Positions 10,990 to 24,172 of a stretch of 64,000 nt of DNA are shown here, piece after piece. The translations under genes and the position numbers were made by a program. The notes under the pieces were generated by a model, which had not been told where the DNA came from, did no database searches, and worked only from the letters and a program-made list of their open reading frames with translations. Origin of the DNA: Littorina saxatilis (lineage: Eukaryota > Mollusca > Gastropoda > Littorinimorpha > Littorinidae); assembly GCF_037325665.1 (NCBI RefSeq), contig NC_090261.1, positions 26,565,413 to 26,629,412 on the forward strand, in the 5' to 3' direction. Position 1 is the stretch's first letter. Every line of letters starts with the position of its first letter.

Positions 10990-13900
10990 TGAATTGTTTA
11001 CGAAACGTTGTATGGCTTTTATTTTATCATTGCTGATGGTTTTAAATGCAACATGGCATCGTTTATTCACGAAAAGCGTGCTGCTCAAATCTATTTTCAC
11101 AAGCTGTTGTTACATTTTAAGCTCTCTTTAAAAGGTAAAATTCAAGCCTCATTTTATTGCATTGGAGGGTTGCTGTAACAAAGCAATTGGCATTTGTTGG
11201 TGATGTGATATTTTAAGTAGAAGATATTAAGTAACACTCTCCGGTCAAATGACACAGGTCTTAAAAAGTATTAAGTTTATTTATGCCTTCACAGAATAAA
11301 ATATTTAGCCGTCTAAATGTTTTCTCAGCCCCGAAGGCACGCGATTGTCAGCCGCTGATCCATTAATTTTGTGTTGATTTTGATGGCAGCGATTACTGTG
11401 TTATGTAAGTGGAGCACAGTTTATTTAACGTGTGCAAGCAGTAGCTGGTAATGTTCACGTGTTGTATACAGTGGAACCCACCATTTGAGACCTCAAATAT
11501 CTGAGAAGATAATAATAATAATAACTGGACATTTTTAAGTGCCTAACCTATGGCTCTAGGCCCTTTACAAAAGAACATATATATACAGAATAGAACAATT
11601 AAAAGTACAACCTACATAAAACAAATTAATCATACAGACACAAATCACCACATGTACTGTTCACTGGCCGATGTGAATGCGTGATGTATTGTGTAAAAAA
11701 ATTCCATCTCACACGGCATAAATAAATCCCTGCGCCTTGAATATGTGCGCGATATAAATTGCATAAAAAAAATTCAAAAAAAAAAATTCCCTGCGCTTAG
11801 AACTGTACCCACGGAATACGCGCGATATAAGCCTCATATTGATTGATTGAATAATCATATATGCAAAACACACTATATATATACAAACATACACAGCTAA
11901 CACTCTCAACAGTCATAACAACTTTATGGGAGAGGAGTATGTGCAGAAATGGAATGAAGAAGACATTAGGCCAGGTTGGTGTAGTATTCTGTGAAAAAGA
12001 AAGTTTTCAACTGTTGTTTAAAAGAGCTGAGAGAGGTGCAGTGTCTGACAGAGAAGGGAAGAGAGTTCCAGAGTGGTGGTGCAGCACAACAGAAGAATCT
12101 TGCTCCGTGCTGCTTCCTGTTGAAGCGCTCAACTTTCAGTAGCAGGTCTTAATATGGAGGGAGTCTTAAAATGGAGGGAGTCTTAATATGGAGGGAGTCA
12201 TAAAATGGAGGGAGTCTTAATATGGAGGGAGTCTTAAAATGGAGGGAGTCTTAATATGGAGGGAGTCTTAAAATGGAGGGAGTCTTAATATGGAGGGAAT
12301 CTTAATATGGAGGGAGTCTTAATATGGAGGGAGTCTTAAAATGGAGGGAGTCTTAAAATTGAGGGAGTCTTAATATGGAGGGAGTCTTAAAATGGAGGGA
12401 GTCTTAAAATGGAGGGAGTCTTAATATGGAGGGAGTCTTAATATGGAGGGAGTCTTAAAATGGAGGGAGTCTTAATATGGAGGGAGTCTTAAAATGGAGG
12501 GAGTCTTAATATGGAGGGAGTCTTAATATGGAGGGAGTCTTAATATGGAGGGAGTCTTAAAATGGAGGGAGTCTTAATATGGAGGGAGTCTTAAAATGGA
12601 GGGAGTCTTAATATGGAGGGAGTCTTAAAATGGAGGGAGTCTTAATATGGAGGGAGTCTTAAAATGGAAGGAGTCTTAAAATGGAGGGAGTCTTAATATG
12701 GAGGGAGTCTTAAAATGGAGGGAGTCTTAATATGGAGGGAGTCTTAAAATGGAGGGAGTCTTAATATGGAGGGAGTCTTAATATGGAGGGAGTCTTACAA
12801 TGGAAGCCGGTATAGACGTTAACACAAACATGAGGTCGTGGAAAAAAAGGGGTTGTCTAAAAATAGGGTGTCTAAAAAGGGGGTATCAACTATGCCGTGT
12901 TGCTGTCACGAACACCTGGGAAGGGTGTAGATTGAAGTCGCAAGAGACTGAACCTGTCCTGTTGCTTTTGCTACACAACTTAACATACATGCGCATAAAA
13001 GCATATCGATTTGCCCCCTAGCTGTTGTCGAATGTCGTCTTTGTGTTTTCATTACAAAAATGACACAGTAATGAATCATTTGATCAGCTGACGCTCATAA
13101 ACATCATCCAACTCCCTTCACACAACACAGACAGCCAGCCAGCCGGCCAGCCACACAGAGAGACGGACAGACAGACATATATACATGCACACCCAAGCAC
13201 AAGCACACCCGTCACACACAATACATGCACACAGACGCACAAGCACACACACACGAACAAGCACACACGCACACCCACACACACAACACACACACACCCC
13301 CCCCACACACGAACATCGCTGCCACCAACAAACACAGTGTCACTTATGCCTTGATTTCACCCAAAAGAGTTGTTTTTTCAATACATGACTCCAAAGTGAA
13401 GGTGTCCAGCAAACGCCTTCTCCCCTTTTCTTTCCAAATTAAGAGACAACGGCTCTTGTACGGTTCAACATAGTTCCGTTAACCATAACTATAGTTGCCC
13501 ATTGTACACCTTTTTAGAAGCGTGGTAAGAAATAATTTATTTCCATTTAAATAAGCATATAAACCTACATGTGGATGTTTGTCATCTGTGGTTTACTCAA
13601 AATTTCGACTTTCTACATGCCCAGGTGTCGGTATTGGTCTGATCTACCTGCCTTCAATCACAATGGTCAACCTGTACTTCAACAAGAAGCGTGGCATGGT
13701 GGCTGGCATCGTTACCTCAGGGTCTGGCTTCGGTCTGCTGACCATGGCACCGGTAATACAATTTTACCCTTTGCTTAAATTTAGTTATGATTTGGTTCAG
13801 AAGCTCCTTTTAACGGTTAACGTAACAAGGCAAAGCCTGTTGATAAATCAATATTCGATCCTTTTGCGTACAAACTAGCATCTGCAAAGGTTTGGGTACT

Positions 13901-16900
13901 GAGTCAAACGGATGTCATAATTTTCAACTTCTTTAGCCTAGACAGGATACGACGAAGGGCGTCGTGTTCTTGTCACCCCGACAATGATTCTCTGATGCTG
14001 AAATCTGGTCCTACCTAAGCGATGTCTATCATATCGTTATTTGGCTGATTTCTTGTTCTCATAATGATACCAGTCGTGCTAGTTGGTAATTATTTGGAAC
14101 ACAAAGACGGGCCAACAGAAAGCGCCAAACAAATATTGGGCTTCTGGCTTTGCGCATGTTCGACGATTTACTCAACTGGAGGCATCAACATTGTGCTGGT
14201 CGTTGACTTGGTATGGCATTTGTTTACGACCTTCCTCAATAAACAGTCCTTATATTACCAATAGTTTTCCATAGGCACTTGATCTCAAATTCATGAATCC
14301 TAAAACGCCAGCCCACCCCATTTCACTTCAGATCACCTTTACACGGTCTCACCTCCTCTGACTGTCCCCAGCTGACGGAGACGCTGATAGAGACGTACGG
14401 ATGGCGTGGTTGCTACCTCATCATGGCGGGCATCGCGCTCAACTTCTGTGTGTGCGCCACTCTCATGCGGCCCCTCACCCCCCCGAAACGCAGCCTGAGC
14501 ATGGACGACGAACAGGGTACGCCCCTCCACCCGGGCAACGAGGAAAAGTGTTCTTACATCGACGAGGTGGCGAATTACAACGACACTTACTCCTTACACT
14601 CGCGCAGTCGCCACGATTCAACGCGAACCAACGACAACGATGACAATTTAGCACTGAACATCGTCAGCATCGAGGAGATTGACAACAAGGGCCATCACCT
14701 GCTCCCTCGAGGTAATAGTCACCATGGGAGTGTACTGAACACCAAGAGTCACCAAGGGAGTGTACCGGGCACCAAGAATCACCACGGGAGCGGCTTCTGG
14801 AGCAGCATGAAGAACGTGTTTCTCGGCGACCACACCCTGGGCGGAAGTCACGCGCACATCGCGAAGAGAAGCGAGATTTGGCGAGGCGGCGGGGCCCCCA
14901 TGCCGCGCAGCAAGTCGCACAGCTATCTGGAGACCCCAGCGTCCAACAAGATCCCCATCTGCAACAACGGTCACATCAACGCTTTCAGTGCCTGGCTGGT
15001 CTGCCAGGTGCCCCCAGGTACTTGATTTGCATACATGTGTGTGTATATATATATATGTAATTGACTATCACTATGGCCTTAGTAATGTGAAGTGTTAGCC
15101 AAAGGCAGTGAGGTCTTCCGGCCTTTGACGAAAAAAGTAGGAATGTGGAGGTGTTCTCTGATGATATCAATGCTAGAATGCTAGAGCTTTGAAACTTTGC
15201 GCACTTCTTGAGTTTGATGACCTTCCAGATATGACACGGGTCTTGTTGGCCCTCGTCAGATTGTAAGGTCATGGTTGGGGTCAACAAAATCAATAAATGG
15301 TAACTTTTTAAACGTTTCTAAAGCAAAAGCCTTTAATCTTGATCCACTTGTAGTGTTTGATGGCCTCCATACATGAACCAAATCCTGTTGAGCCTCGTTA
15401 AATTTCAATCAGGTCACGGCGGGGTAGAGCCCGGGTAATTAAATTATTAATTTCTTGCATGTTTTTGAAGGTAGAGCTTTGCAACTTCATTTTGTGTTTT
15501 AAATAAAGTGTCTTGCCTTGCCTTGCCCAGCGCTGTCCCGCCATTCCCTCGTGTCACATCAATCCACGCAAGACAACGCGGCGCACTGGCGGGCTGCCCA
15601 CGGCGATCAGATAACAAAGGTTGACAGGAGGGTGCGATCCGAGAGCTTTTCCCATGGCCAGCGACCCCACCACAACAAGGGCAGAGTCCATTCTGACCAG
15701 CCGCTGAACCCTCGCTTGGAGCGTCCTGAAGACTTTGTCAAAACTCTGGTGATGAAGAACCAGCACAACACTCATGACTCGCCTTTGCTGGCTTTGAAGG
15801 TAAGACATCAGCTGTTAGAATTAATTAATTTAATTTTAGTTTCTACGTAACTATTTTAACTTCAAGGTTATTTGTACACATTTACAAGACAGGTTCTTTG
15901 TGAGTATTTTCACCGCAGGTTCTTTTTAAATATTTTCACCAGAAATGGTGGGTTTTTTTTAATCAATAATCTCAATATCATTGTAAGAATGTTTACCACA
16001 GTTCCCTTTTCATCACAGCGTTCATTGGGCATGTTTTCACCTCAGGTGCCATCAGAGAAACTCAACAAGGACAACACCACGACCTTACCTCTGGTTGCCG
16101 ACACCGCTCCCTCCACCCCCTCCACCCCCACAGAGGACTCGACCTCCACGGTGTCAGGGTCAGGGTGGCGAGTGGCCCAGTGGTTGAGGGAACAGCGGGT
16201 GTTCATTCTGTTCCTGATGGGGGCCTTCCTCACACAGCTAGTGAACAACATCACACCTTTGCTGACCCCGTCCTACGCTTACCTTCACGGCGTCAGCAAA
16301 GACCAGGTGGCCACAATGCTGTCTGTCTTTGGTAAGCTGTTTTGTTTTTAATTTGATTTTTAGTTTCACATTTCAGCTGTCATCACTAAGGAGGAGTAAA
16401 TAATTCAGACAGCAGTTTGACACTAACTTATTCATATGATGTACACACGTGTGAAGATAAGGTTAAGTTGTGACATGGGTGTTCTCTCTCACACTTCAGT
16501 TTTAATCACGAGGGAGCAGTGGAGAAGTCAGACTGTAGTTTGACCCGACCTTATTTCCATGATAAACAGACGTGTGAAGATATGGTTTAGTTATGACATG
16601 GGTGTTCTCTCTCACACTTCAGCTTTAATCACAAGGGAGCAGTGGAAAATCCAGACTATAGTTTGACCCGACCTTATTTACATAATAATATACGTACACT
16701 CGTGTTGAGATATGGCTTGGTTATGACATTGGTGGTCTGTCTCACGTATGTAATCAGGGACGGAGACAGAGTGGTTGGTTGTATTTCAGGAACTGAAATA
16801 CTCCTCTCTGTTTTTTTGTAAAATATTTTTCGAGATTTTAAACTTCAGCTTTAATGACAAATGTCCTTCGCTGGGGATGTGAGTTCGAGCGGCTGGTTGC

Positions 16901-19900
16901 CATTTCAAAAACTGAGGAATAAAATGACGGTATTCTAGAGACTAACTTTTGACTGTGTATGCCCTTACGCACGCTGGAGGGTCATGCAGGATCGGTATAA
17001 TGGACGGACATTCTGGGTTCACTTATCTTTTGTGAGCGTGTTCTGGTGTGTATTCGTTCATACGTTCGTTCATTCCACTGTTCGTTTGCTCAGACTGTCG
17101 CTTTAATCGCCCTACATTCAGTCGTTGTAGGGCTGTGTTTTCAGTGTTTCTTGCAGACATTACATACATCCACTAAGAAGGATATTTATAAAAATGATTT
17201 ATCTAAAATCAATGGTTAGTTAGGGCTAAAAAAAGTATTAAGTAATTTAAGTGACTTGGTTTTTGCGGCTTAAATGATAGGAACAGCATTATTTATAGCT
17301 AGATGCATTCGCAGTTTGCAGAACTTGTATCCAAATGCATCGGTGTTTTCCCTTCTGTTCGTATCCAATATAACTGTGCTCATACAGTGTGACCAATTTT
17401 TGGCTTGAAATGTGTGAACGTTGTCGTTTTTCTGTCATTAGTGGAACAACGCTGACAATCCAAGATTTGATAGCGCTGATTCACTAAAGCCTCAACGGTG
17501 AGCCGTTATTTCTTGTGCATTAAAAAAATACTCCTCCCATTTCCCTCTTCAGACCACCGTGTGTTGTGTATGTGTTGTGGATGTGTTGTGTATGTGTTGT
17601 GGATGTGTTGTGGATGTGTTGTGGATGTGTTGTGTATAACTAGTTGCGTCCCACCTTGCTTTATGGAATCTCCACGACCTTATTAAGAAGATTGAATATG
17701 TTTTGTAGATTGAATTTGTGAGAGAGAAAAAATCATCGATGACTCTGGTCTTCAACCAGTTTCGCATGTCGCTCTTACGAACGTGAACTGTCGGCCTCAT
17801 CAAACATCACACTTCGTTAAATGCTAGTACGTGTGTTCACATGGATACGTAGCTTTTCATTTTACTGCGGAAAACTTGAATCAGCATGTGAACATGCTGT
17901 TTGAAGAGTGTATGTACAGTCCAGAGAGGAGACGGACATGGTGTGAGCTTGTCCAGGGGGGTATATGAACATCTCAGTGGCAGGGGGATGGAAGCACTTG
18001 TTAATGAGTGGGAGTGTGTATGCGCGTGGTGTGCACGAGGATGTATGCACGTGAGTGATATTTGTAAATGTGTATTATTATAATATCATCTTTGTATTTA
18101 TATTATTGAAATTGTTATATCTCGATGTACAGCGCTAAGAGCATAGTTAAATTTGTGAAGCGGCGCTATATAAGCTATATTTATTATTATTATTATTATC
18201 TGTAAGACTGAGGCGTCAAATGTAAGCCCGAGTATTAAAAGCAGCCATGGGAAACCGTTCTTCTCTTCCAGTTCTTTATTCGGGCAGTTACGTTTACAAA
18301 GCTGTGCACAACATTGTGTGAACAGAGTTCCTGAAGGAAGTATTTTCATTCAGTAGAGGTTATGTACGTACCTTGTCGGAATAAAGTTAACAAAGAACTG
18401 CAGCGCTGTCTTACTTTTTTCATTTGAGTGTTGTGTCTAGCCTATATGTTGTACCATCATGTGTTTTTGTCAGAGTTACAGGGATGATTAATTGAGAGAT
18501 TTACTGATTGAATGATTGACCGATAGTAGACGATATAAAAACTAGTCTAGTCTTATTAAATATAAAACATTATACACAAATACCGAAATATTTCAATAAT
18601 ACGTACGTATTACAGACGAGATTATTTGAGAAGGCTCTGGTGTTAACGTTGTACGCAGAGAATACTACACGGCGTGCTATATGATACCAGGTTTACACGA
18701 GTTCCATTTTGAACTACTAGCAGTCATTCCCGGCTTCGCCCGGGTGTAAACATAGCCCTAAATCATTGTAAGACATGCGTGCTATCCAGTAAGACTGTCA
18801 GCATTAATCATATTCCAACCATCATAGTTTGAATAGCATGATGGACCTCCCCTCTCTCAGAAACGTCTAGAATCTTATTCCAATAAGGATAAGAATAGAT
18901 GTAAGTGTGTGTTCATACATTTGGATTAAAAGGCTGGGAGACAATGTAAAAGTATTACAGTGTACTTCGTTTATAACGTCGCCGGATATAACGTCACCCC
19001 GTTATATCGTCACCCAAACACCGGTCCCGGCTCAATTCCTTCTTTCCAAGACTATTTTAACTTCGGATATAACGTCACCGGATATAACGTCACCCAGTTA
19101 TAACGTCACTCATCCATGTCGGTTATAACGTCATATCAATCCCCATATGCAGCACAGTTTGCATGGTGAACGACTGTCAAAGCATGTTCATTTACCCTAC
19201 ACGTACGTGTCACAAGTTTTGTGTGTTAACGGTATTCAAGTTTTTCCGTTTTCCCGTTGTTAGAGGCCCAAGGAAAACTAAGTTCAAGGCATAATCATTT
19301 ATGCTGCATGCGTTTTGTGAGTTCCTGTTCGAGGTTTTTGAATCAAAAGAAAAATGTTTTATTTCATTTCGTTTTGTGAGTTCCTGTTCTATGTTTTCAG
19401 TCAGTAATGACAAATGTTTCATTTCATTTCGCTTTGTGAGTTCCTTACTTAGGTTCCTCAGTGTTCAATCAATCAATGACGCTTATATCGCGCATATTCC
19501 GTGGGTACAGTTCTAGGCGCTCTGCAGTGATGCAGTGTTCTAGGTTTTTAATTAAAAGAAAAATGTTGCATTTCATTCGTTTTGTGAGTTCCTGTCTTGG
19601 TTTTTAATAAAAAAAATAAATTAAAAAAAGTTTCATATCAAGCATACATGGTTACTCCTGCGCGAGCGCGTGCGAAGGGATCTGTCTACTTCTGTCCTTC
19701 AATCACGCATTATTGAAATGACGGTAGGAGAAGGTCGAGAGGATGAGAACAGACTACGACGTTTGTTTGTTTTTTGGTCCGTAGTATACTGACTACAACT
19801 GCCCACGACAAGGAGGCTGAGCTTCACTTTCAACTGGGCGTTGTCGACAGGCTGAGTAGGTCGCTCAGGCTAAATTGTAAAGGTAAACACTAAGTGCAGT

Positions 19901-22900
19901 GAACCGACAAATTGAGAAAAGTGATACTGCACTCTTAAAGCACTATTATGACTCTACTTGGAAAGCCATGGATGTTATATCAAGTGACGTTATAATGATA
20001 ATAATAATGCAGTAGTAGTCTAACGAGTATAACGTCACGTCCCGCTCACTAGATGTGGTGGAGACGGTGGATGGGGGAAAGGGGGTAACTATGAACCCAA
20101 AGTTGTTACTACCAGAACGATTGTGCGTAAAGGTGGGCAGCCACTTTGCTGTTGACGAGAAACTTCTTCGTTAATAATAATAATAATAATAATAATATAA
20201 GTCAAAGTAATTACGTATAAGGGCCCATGAAGTTCTCGTCATTTTTATTTCTTCGGACATCAAGGACAGGTCAAGATCTAGCAGAATATGAATGAACGAC
20301 AGCCATGTGTGTGTGTGTGTGTGTGTGTCCTTAAAGCTAATAACGTCGACTGAGATTGTCGATGGAACCAGACGGAGCTTAACACTCCAACACTAGCAAC
20401 CTGTCTCAGAATCAGCATGTAGCCTACAATACTGTACGTTGATACGATTGCCGAATTTCGGGGAAAATTTTTTGTATACAATTTTATATTTATGGTCTAG
20501 CCAGGTTTTGGAAATACGCAAAGAAGAGAATAGTCCACAATTCTATATCTATAAGGAAGTGAAGTAAAGATTATTGTAATAAGTTAGTTTAAAACCTACA
20601 ACAATATGTTGTTGTGATTTTTAAACAACACTAATGTTGCACTTTCCATTTCTGCACAGCCTTTTATTAAAACAGTCAGTACTTTAGAAAGGGACATAAC
20701 TCTTGGACTCCGGATATAACATCACCCGCGCGTAAAAGTGACGTTATAACCGATGAACCGGATACAGCGTCAAAAACATCCCCCGAGGGGTGACGTAATA
20801 TCCGGAGTCGACTGTACCATCAACATAATGTTACCTTTCACTGTTTAAAGAACTAGCTTTGACATGAGTTATCTTCCTTTCTTGGGAATATTCTAGATAC
20901 TTGAGCAGCATGTCTTACTTCGACTCTATACATTCTGTGACAATGATCAGGCATGCCTGCATGATAAGAGTTACCTCCCTACAATGTATATAACAAAATT
21001 AGGAGTTATCTACCTCTGCTTCTACAAATTTCCTGAACTGTCCCGTTATTTTTACTTTCTTCATTTCTTCTCCTCATAGGAGAAATAGTGAGTCTCTGAT
21101 ATCACTGCCCTCATAGGAGAAATAGTGAGTCTCTGATATCACTGGCCTCATAGGAGAAATAGTGAGTCTCTGATATCACTGCCCTCAAAGGTGAAATAGT
21201 GAGTCTCTGATATCACTGCCCTCATAGGAGAAATAGTGAGTCTCTGATATCACTGCCCTCATAGGAGAAATAGTGAGTCTCTGATATCACTGCCCTCATA
21301 GGAGAAATAGTGAGTCTCTGATATCACTGGCCTCATAGGAGAAATAGTGAGTCTCTGATATCACTGCCCTCAAAGGTGAAATAGTGAGTCTCTGATATCA
21401 CTGCCCTCATAGGAGAAATAGTGAGTTTCTGATATCACTGCCCTCATAGAAGAAATAGTGAGTCTCTGATATCACTGCCCTCATAGGAGAAATAGTGAGT
21501 CTCTGATATCACTGCCCTCATAGGAGAAATAGTGAGTCTCTGATATCACTGCCCTCATAGGAGAAATAGTGAGTCTCTGATATCACTGCCCTCATAGGAG
21601 AAATAGTGAGTCTCTGATATCACTGGCCTCATAGGAGAAATAGTGAGTCTCTGATATCACTGGCCTAGGCTCATAGGAGAAATAGTGAGTCTCTGATATC
21701 ACTGCCCTCATTGGTGAAATAGTGAGTCTCTGATATCACTGCCCTCATAGGAGAAATAGTGAGTCTCTGATATCACTGCCCTCATAGAAATAGTGAGTCT
21801 CTGATATCACTGCCCTCATAGGAGAAATAGTGAGTCTCTGATATCACTGCCCTCATAGGAGAAATAGTGAGTCTCTGATATCACTGCCCTCATAGGAGAA
21901 ATAGTGAGTCTCTGATATCACTGCCCTCATAGGAGAAATAGTGAGTCTCTGATATCACTGGCCTCATAGGAGAAATAGTGAGTCTCTGATATCACTGGCC
22001 TAGGCTCATAGGAGAAATAGTGAGTCTCTGATATCACTGCCCTCATTGGTGAAATAGTGAGTCTCTGATATCACTGCCCTCATAGGAGAAATAGTGAGTC
22101 TCTGATATCACTGCCCTCATAGAAATAGTGAGTCTCTGATATCACTGCCCTCATAGGAGAAATAGTGAGTCTCTGATATCACTGCCCTCATAGGAGAAAT
22201 AGTGAGTCTCTGATATCACTGCCCTCATAGGAGAAATAGTGAGTCTCTGATATCACTGCCCTCATAGGAGAAATAGTGAGTCTCTGATATCACTGCCCTC
22301 ATAGGAGAAATAGTGAGTCTCTGATATCACTGGCCTAGGCTCATAGGAGAAATAGTGAGTCTCTGATATCACTGCCCTCATAGGTGAAATAGTGAGTCTC
22401 TGATATCACTGCCCTCATAGGAGAAATAGTGAGTCTCTGATATCACTGCCCTCATAGGAGAAATAGTGAGTCTCTGATATCACTGCCCTCATAGGAGAAA
22501 TAGTGAGTCTCTGATATCACTGGCATTATGTGCTTGCTACAGGTGAACACTAGGCACTGAACTAGCCTTGCTCTATATAGGCTGTATTTAATAAAGGGAA
22601 GGTTCATAATCAGTCTGAGAAAGGAAACAATGAATCAAGAAACTAAAACCCAGGTGCACATCTCCGGCTCCTAGGCAATGTGCATGCACACTATCTTGTT
22701 CATGCCTCTTGCCATCTTTAAGGTATGACGACCACAGACAGACAGACACACTTACATTCATTTTTAAATATATTATAGTACTAGCATTTTGGGCCCGGCT
22801 TCGCCCAGGAGTTTCTCACTTCGACTCTATATAAAAATGAGACAGTGTAAAAGTATTACCATCAACACACTCTGTTAGCTAAAAAAATAACTTTGATTTG

Positions 22901-24111
22901 AGTTATCTCCCTTCTTTAGATACGTTCTGGACACTGGAGAAGCAGGTCTAACTTTGATTTGTTATATTCTGTAAAGACTTATCAGGCCTGCCTACAAGAG
23001 AAGAGTTACCTCCCTTAAATGTATAACAACGTGAGTGTTACCTCCCTTTGCTACTAGACATTTCCTGAACTATCCGGTTGATTTTCTCTTCTTCCGATTG
23101 TTTCTCCTCATAGGAGCAATAGAAAATCTGTAATATGACTGACATTATGTGCTTACTACATGTGAACACCAGGCACTGAACTGGCCTTGCACTATATAGG
23201 CTGTATTCAATAAATGGGAGGTCCATAATCTGAGAAAGGAAACAATAAATCAAGAAACTAAAACCCAGGTGCACATCTGCGGCTCATAGGGAGTGTGCAT
23301 GCACAACATCTTGTTCCTGCCTCTTGCCATCTCAGAGGTATGGCGACCACAGACAGACACACACACACACACTTACATCCATTTTTATATATAGTAGAGA
23401 TAGATTGAAATGAGAGCGAAAGCTTCTGGCTGGTGGAGTTATCTTGTATCGTTTATTTAATTTATTTGTTTCATTTTCTTGTTGTTGCTTGTAACTCACA
23501 GGTCTCTCTGATCTCTGTCTCTCTTTCTTTCTCTCTGTCTCTCTCTGAAAACGTTAATGTGATGCTATGTATCAGAGATGCAACGATTATGCATATAACT
23601 GCTTGCAGATTTGCGTGTATAAGGGCATGTGAAGGGATGGATGGAGTGATGAATAGATGGATGACGGATGAATGGTTGGACAGTCAGACGGTTGATTAGA
23701 TGGATGGAGGACAGAGGGACACGAGATGAATAGAAGGATGGATGGATGGATGGATGGATGGCTGGCTGGATGGATGGATGGATGGATGGACGGACGGAAA
23801 GAGGACAGAGAGACATGAGTGAAGTGCGACAGAGACTGGATTTTGTGCTGATGCTTACTGTCCTTTTCCAAACGTTTTGCTGTTGTAAATGCCTGTTTCC
23901 ACAGTCGTCATGTCGACTGTCATTACGATGATGATGATTTATTTTATTATGATTAATATTACAATGATTATTTTTCATGAAGCATGAATGATGAAAATGT
24001 GTACACCCCGAATTGAAATGGGCCCAAGGCCCAATCAATAAACCATCCAGACTCCAGACTCCAGACTCTCTGTCTCTCTTTCTTTCTTTCTCTCCCTTTC
24101 TCTTTTTCTTC

Positions 24112-24172
<61 letters not shown>

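Larger units (their letters stand above)
18716..22779 (+). mobile_element. CCCGGCTTCGCCC-headed element, copy 1, interrupted and expanded (SLC16 intron 6)
   Basis: Starts ACTAGCAGTCATTCCCGGCT and ends with a CATTTTTAAATATATTATAG-like tail, directly followed by copy 2. It is split by a pogo-like insertion at 18958-20814 and contains the 37-bp array at 21073-22522. No coding frame, so the class is unclear. Confidence 0.65.

Noticed and set aside
21073-22522. CRISPR-like array of 37-bp repeats
   Set aside because: Units are contiguous with no unique spacers, inside an intron of a eukaryotic gene; it is a minisatellite.
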